A stretch of DNA of 9,254 nucleotides from Sphingobacterium sp. UBA6711 (GTDB taxonomy: Bacteria; Bacteroidota; Bacteroidia; Sphingobacteriales; Sphingobacteriaceae): contig DKIT01000074.1 in the NCBI GenBank assembly GCA_002454415.1, forward strand, positions 37,996 through 47,249, read 5' to 3'. Below the pieces are notes generated by a model that saw only the letters and a program-made list of their open reading frames with translations, was not told the DNA's origin and ran no database searches. This document shows, piece after piece, positions 4,912 through 9,254 of the stretch. Positions within the stretch are counted from its first letter, which is position 1. Each line of letters opens with the position of its first letter. A program made the position numbers and the translations under genes.

Positions 4912-7900
4912 ATGTTTAAAAAAGTAATACATCGGCCGGTATTTGCCATTGTCATATCGGTTGTTATCCTATTTATTGGTGGGCTCGCTATAAAACAACT
5001 GCCTACCGAACAATTTCCAAAAATCGCACCAACCACCGTAGCCGTTTCCATAGCCTACCCTGGTGCAAGTGCTGATGTTCTCGTAAAGTCCTCACTGATT
5101 ACGTTAGAAAATGCGATCAATGGGGTACAGGGAATGCGTTACATTGCTACCGATGCCACCAGCGCCGGTGAAGCCACCGTAAACGTTGTCTTTGATCCTG
5201 GAACTGACCCCAACGATGCCGTGGTATTGGTGAAGACCAGAGTAGATCAGGTCATGCCCCTACTCCCCGAACTTGTACAAAAAGAAGGGGTCATCGTAAA
5301 TCCAATTCAGCCTAGTATGTTGATGTATGTCAATCTGTACAGCACCAATAAAAGCATGGATGAAAAGTTCCTCTATAACTATGCGACCGTAAACATCATT
5401 CCCGAAATAAATCGTATTCATGGTATTGCCAAATCCCAAATCCTGGGTAGCCGGAGATATGCCATGCGCGTTTGGTTAAATCCCGATCGCATGCGTGCAT
5501 ATAGCCTGTCTGTCGATGAAGTGATGAAAGCTATTGGTGAGCAAAGCATTATTGGCCGCCCCGGTCGTTTAGGACAAAGCTCGGGTATAGCTGCACAATC
5601 ACTGGAATACGTATTGACTTATAAAGGTCAATATAATAAACCCGAAGAATATGAGAACATTATCATTCGAGCAAACGGTGAAGGTGAAAATATCAAATTG
5701 AAAGACGTAGCAAAAGTTGAATTGGGCAGTGAATTTTTTGATATATACTCCAATCTCGACGGACATCCCTCAGCATCAATTGTATTAAAACAGAACTATG
5801 GTAGTAATGCCAATGATGTCATCAAAGATGTAAAAGCAAAACTTGCTGAGATGAAAGAAAACTTCCCTCCAGGGATAGACTATAAGATCAGCTACGACGT
5901 CTCCCAGTTTCTAGACGCCTCTATCGAACAGGTGATGCATACCTTACGGGATGCCTTTATCTTGGTCGCCATTGTCGTATTTATCTTCCTGGGCGATTGG
6001 CGTTCAACACTGATCCCAATCATTGCCGTACCTGTATCCTTGATCGGTACGTTCTTTGTCATCCAATGGTTCGGCATGTCGATTAACTTGGTCACACTTT
6101 TCGCCTTGGTGCTTGCCATCGGTATTGTGGTCGATAATGCGATTGTCGTGATTGAAGCGGTACATGCCAAAATGGAAGAGAGTGCGATTTCGCCCTATAA
6201 TGCCGTTAAAGAAGTGATGGCCGAGATTGCAGGTGCTATTATCGCTATCACAGCTGTCATGGTGGCTGTATTCATTCCCATTTCGTTTATGACGGGGCCT
6301 GTCGGCACATTTTACCGTCAGTTTTCTATTACCATGGCCAGCTCGATTGTAATTTCTGCTATTGTAGCGCTTACGCTGACGCCGGTTCTTGCAGCAATGC
6401 TGCTCAAGAATAACCATGGGAAGCCTAAAAAATCAAATATTTTCACCAAATCACTCGACGCCTTTAACCGCACCTTTGATCGGGTAACGGGCTCTTACGC
6501 TTCTTTTCTCCGAAAAATAGCTAGTCGCAGAGTTATCACTTGGGGTATTTTAATCGCCTTCTGCGTCGGGATTTTCATCATCAACCAAACGCTACCGGGA
6601 GGTTTTATACCTAGTGAAGATCAAGGCACCATATACGCGATCATTCAAACGCCTCCTGGATCAACATTGGAACAAACTAATAAGCTGTCCCGAGAGCTAC
6701 AGAAGATCTGTCAAGCTGTAGATGGTGTAGAATCTGTATCGTCTCTTGCAGGATATGAAATTATGACTGAAGGACGTGGTTCTAATGCCGGGACATGTCT
6801 TATCAACCTCAAAACCTGGGGTGAACGAGAACACGCTGTGAAGGAAATCATGGAAGAATTGGAAGAAAAATCAAAAAACCTGGGTGCAACGGTTGAGTTT
6901 TTTGAACCGCCTGCTGTTCCTGGCTTCGGATCTTCCGGTGGTTTCTCTATGCGCTTGCTAGACCTCAATAGAACGACAGACTATCAAGATTTCGATAAAG
7001 TCAACAAAGCTTTTATTGCCGATCTCAAAAAACGCAAAGAGCTGACCGGAGTATTTACGTTCTTCGCCGCCAATTACCCACAATATGAATTGGTTTTTGA
7101 CAATAATGCGGCTATGCAAAAAGGAGTCTCCATTGGCAAAGCAATGGATAATCTCAATATCCTTATCGGGAGTACCTATGAGCAAGGCTTTATCCGTTTT
7201 GGTCAATTCTTCAAGGTTTACGTACAATCATCACCGGAATTCCGAAGACTGCCCTCGGATATTATGAATCTCTATGTTAAAAATGATCATGATCAAATGG
7301 TACCGTATTCAGCATTTATGACGCTGAAAAAAACACAGGGACCGAATGAGATTACACGTTACAACATGTACAATTCTGCCGCCATCCGCGGTCTTCCGGC
7401 CAACGGCTATACAACAGCGGATGCCATTCAGGCGATCAACGAAACGGCACTTAAAACTTTGCCACATGGGTATAAAGTAGCTTGGGAAGGTCTTTCCTAT
7501 GATGAAGCCCAACGTGGTAACGAAGCTATTTACGTTTTTCTTGTGGTATTGGTCTTCGTATACCTCGTATTGGCAGCACAATACGAAAGCTTTATCATCC
7601 CTTTTGCGGTGCTACTGTCGCTCCCGGTCGGAGTATTTGGATCATTCCTATTGTTGAAAGCCATGGGGCTCGAAAACGATATCTATGCACAAGTCGGACT
7701 TATTATGATTATCGGCTTATTGGGTAAAAATGCAGTACTTATTGTAGAATTTGCCGTCAAAAGACGTCAGGCTGGAGATAGCATACTAGATGCAGCTATA
7801 GAGGGCTCAAGGGCTCGTTTTAGACCGATTCTGATGACTTCATTCGCCTTTATTGCAGGGCTTATACCACTTGTTTTTGCCAGTGGCGCCGGAGCTATCG

Positions 7901-8073
7901 GAAACCATACCATAGGCGCCTCAGCCTTGGGCGGAATGCTGGTCGGAACAATCTTTGGCGTTATCGTCATCCCGGGACTCTACTATATTTTTGCAAAATT
8001 GGCTGACGGAAGAAGAATGATCCAAGCCGAAGACGATTCACCTTTAAGCGAAGACATGATACATTATGAATAA
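4912..8073 (+). CDS. RND multidrug efflux pump, HAE1 family inner-membrane subunit
   Basis: A 1053-residue AcrB/MexB-like proton-driven trimeric pump of normal full length. Layout: TM1 (about 10-28); large periplasmic loop 1 (29-340) opening with LPTEQFPKIAPTTVAVSIAYPGA; TM2-TM6 (about 341-500); TM7 (about 540-558); periplasmic loop 2 (564-870) beginning GGFIPSEDQGTIYAIIQ.PPG; TM8-TM12 (872-1030) with RFRPILMTSFAF and IGNHTIGASALGGM. Relay residues: Asp408 in GIVVDNAIVVIEAV (bases 6133-6135), aligned with AcrB Asp407, and Lys939 in GLLGKNAVLIVEF (bases 7726-7728), aligned with AcrB Lys940. The position of AcrB Asp408 is Asn409 here. The HAE1 family exports amphiphilic drugs, dyes, detergents and bile salts from the periplasm or membrane; the actual substrate cannot be read from sequence. 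Its stop codon overlaps the next gene's start region by 8 nt. Confidence 0.95.
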   Translation: MFKKVIHRPVFAIVISVVILFIGGLAIKQLPTEQFPKIAPTTVAVSIAYPGASADVLVKSSLITLENAINGVQGMRYIATDATSAGEATVNVVFDPGTDPNDAVVLVKTRVDQVMPLLPELVQKEGVIVNPIQPSMLMYVNLYSTNKSMDEKFLYNYATVNIIPEINRIHGIAKSQILGSRRYAMRVWLNPDRMRAYSLSVDEVMKAIGEQSIIGRPGRLGQSSGIAAQSLEYVLTYKGQYNKPEEYENIIIRANGEGENIKLKDVAKVELGSEFFDIYSNLDGHPSASIVLKQNYGSNANDVIKDVKAKLAEMKENFPPGIDYKISYDVSQFLDASIEQVMHTLRDAFILVAIVVFIFLGDWRSTLIPIIAVPVSLIGTFFVIQWFGMSINLVTLFALVLAIGIVVDNAIVVIEAVHAKMEESAISPYNAVKEVMAEIAGAIIAITAVMVAVFIPISFMTGPVGTFYRQFSITMASSIVISAIVALTLTPVLAAMLLKNNHGKPKKSNIFTKSLDAFNRTFDRVTGSYASFLRKIASRRVITWGILIAFCVGIFIINQTLPGGFIPSEDQGTIYAIIQTPPGSTLEQTNKLSRELQKICQAVDGVESVSSLAGYEIMTEGRGSNAGTCLINLKTWGEREHAVKEIMEELEEKSKNLGATVEFFEPPAVPGFGSSGGFSMRLLDLNRTTDYQDFDKVNKAFIADLKKRKELTGVFTFFAANYPQYELVFDNNAAMQKGVSIGKAMDNLNILIGSTYEQGFIRFGQFFKVYVQSSPEFRRLPSDIMNLYVKNDHDQMVPYSAFMTLKKTQGPNEITRYNMYNSAAIRGLPANGYTTADAIQAINETALKTLPHGYKVAWEGLSYDEAQRGNEAIYVFLVVLVFVYLVLAAQYESFIIPFAVLLSLPVGVFGSFLLLKAMGLENDIYAQVGLIMIIGLLGKNAVLIVEFAVKRRQAGDSILDAAIEGSRARFRPILMTSFAFIAGLIPLVFASGAGAIGNHTIGASALGGMLVGTIFGVIVIPGLYYIFAKLADGRRMIQAEDDSPLSEDMIHYE

Positions 8074-9254
8074 GAATAGATTTTATCACTATACAGGTTT
8101 CGCACTTTTTCTGCTTAGTCTTGCGGCCTGCAAACCACTGGAAATAAAACAACGGGTCGAGAATAGAGCCGTACCGGAAAAATATGCTAATGCCGACAGC
8201 GACTCCACGAATACAGGAAAGATCAAATGGAACAGCTACTTCAATGATCCCAACCTGCAGACATTGATCACGCAGGCACTTGCAAATAATCAGGAATTGC
8301 ATATTATGCTTCAGGAAATCGAAATGGCCAAGAATGAGGTAAGTGCAAAAAAAGGTGAATATCTACCTAGCGTCGGTGTAAAAGTAGGTGCAGGAGTAGA
8401 CAAAGTGAGCCGGTACACCAATATTGGCGCCATGGAGAAGAATACCGAAATCGTACCAGGAAGAGAAATGCCCGAACCATTGTTTGATTTTGGAGTTGGC
8501 CTGCAGGCACAATGGGAAACTGACATCTGGGGCAAACTCCACAATGCCACCAAAGCGCAGTTACAACGGTATTTTGCCAGTGTGGAAGGTAAAAACTTTA
8601 TGGTAACAAACCTGATCTCTGAAATCGCGGATTCTTATTATGAACTGCTTGCCCTAGACAATGAGCTACTGGTGATCAACGAGAATGTGAAGATTCAAAA
8701 CGACGCCTTGGTTGTTGTCAATGACCTGAAGAAAAATGCAAGGTCCAACAAACTTGCCGTCAAAAGATTCGAAGCTCAGATTTTGAAAACACAAGGCATG
8801 CAATATGACATCAAGCAAAAGATCACCGAGACAGAAAACAAAATAAACTATCTCGTGGGAAGATTCCCGCAACCTGTGCAAAGGGATCAAGACTCCTTCG
8901 ACAAGCTTGTTCCCCAAACAGTTTACGCTGGCATACCTGCTGATCTCCTCGAAAACAGACCCGATATCAAACAAGCCGAATATGAGCTTGCAGCATCCAA
9001 ACTGGATATCAAATCGGCCAAAGCCCGTTTCTATCCTTCCTTAGATATTGCAGCAGGAGTAGGTTTTCAAGCTTTTGACCCGACGTATCTGATTAAACCG
9101 GAAGCATTTTTGTCTTCCCTGGTTGGAGAACTTACGGCTCCATTGATCAACAAAAGAGCAATCAAAGCCGCCTATTATAATGCCAATGCAAGGCAAGTAC
9201 AGGCGGTCTACCATTATGAGCAAACAATATTGGGCGCTTATATTGAGGTTGCAA
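8066..9254 (+). CDS. TolC/OprM (NodT)-type outer-membrane efflux lipoprotein, 3' end missing
   Basis: The frame opens at ATG 8066, inside the last codons of the pump gene (ATGAATAA, with the pump's TAA at 8071-8073), and stays open to the window end: 396 residues of an expected 460-480. The signal peptide has lipobox LAAC with Cys22, as in OprM-like channels. The NodT/OprM pattern is clear: W.SYF.DPNLQTLITQALANNQEL (about 54-77), QWETDIWGKL in the first half, the central IPADLLENRPDIKQAEYELAASKLD block (about 290-315), then KSAKARFYPSLDIAAGVG as the structural repeat starts again. These trimeric proteins form the beta-barrel and periplasmic tunnel through which the RND pump empties outside the cell. 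The 8-nt overlap suggests translational coupling with the pump, keeping the subunits in step. The missing C-terminus reflects the window edge only. Confidence 0.93.
   Translation, partial: MNKNRFYHYTGFALFLLSLAACKPLEIKQRVENRAVPEKYANADSDSTNTGKIKWNSYFNDPNLQTLITQALANNQELHIMLQEIEMAKNEVSAKKGEYLPSVGVKVGAGVDKVSRYTNIGAMEKNTEIVPGREMPEPLFDFGVGLQAQWETDIWGKLHNATKAQLQRYFASVEGKNFMVTNLISEIADSYYELLALDNELLVINENVKIQNDALVVVNDLKKNARSNKLAVKRFEAQILKTQGMQYDIKQKITETENKINYLVGRFPQPVQRDQDSFDKLVPQTVYAGIPADLLENRPDIKQAEYELAASKLDIKSAKARFYPSLDIAAGVGFQAFDPTYLIKPEAFLSSLVGELTAPLINKRAIKAAYYNANARQVQAVYHYEQTILGAYIEVA

Overview
The window reads as a Bacteroidota chromosome segment, most likely from the Sphingobacteriaceae (Sphingobacterium/Pedobacter type). 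The grounds are: AT-rich intergenic DNA; almost no Shine-Dalgarno sequences; two intergenic promoters of the Bacteroidota TTG/TTTG-N20-TAnnTTTG form; lipoprotein signal peptides on several proteins; and a GH2 enzyme of a subtype common in this phylum. The genus is an inference from style, not a database match.

Left part (1-1470, + strand): the 3' two-thirds or so of a glycoside hydrolase family 2 enzyme, cut by the window edge, is followed by a 58-residue lysine-rich DUF6496-type protein. The last codons of that small gene form one arm of a strong bidirectional terminator, which also serves the convergent gene on the other side.

Middle part (1500-3076, - strand): an unrecognised small lipoprotein and a two-domain universal stress protein are both transcribed leftward. 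The only well-formed promoter upstream of the stress-protein gene lies about 165 nt before its start codon. A hairpin with a nine-U tail sits between promoter and gene. The short stretch from promoter to hairpin could be a roughly 67-nt small RNA, or the usp transcript could be controlled by termination in its leader. This is the most interesting unexplained structure in the window.

Right part (3212-9254, + strand): a near-leaderless promoter with a perfect 12-bp inverted repeat drives an unrecognised 140-residue membrane-anchored protein. It is followed by a tripartite RND efflux system in the order periplasmic adaptor lipoprotein, HAE1-type inner-membrane pump, and TolC/OprM-type outer-membrane factor lipoprotein (cut by the right edge). 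The pump and outer-membrane factor genes overlap by 8 nt, so the three form an operon that should assemble into one trans-envelope drug or solute exporter. No recognisable regulator gene lies in the window. The pump carries Asn where AcrB has the second of its paired TM4 aspartates.

No CRISPR array, insertion sequence, tRNA or rRNA was found. Apart from the sRNA/leader candidate and the unrecognised 140-residue protein, the region looks like ordinary chromosomal content.
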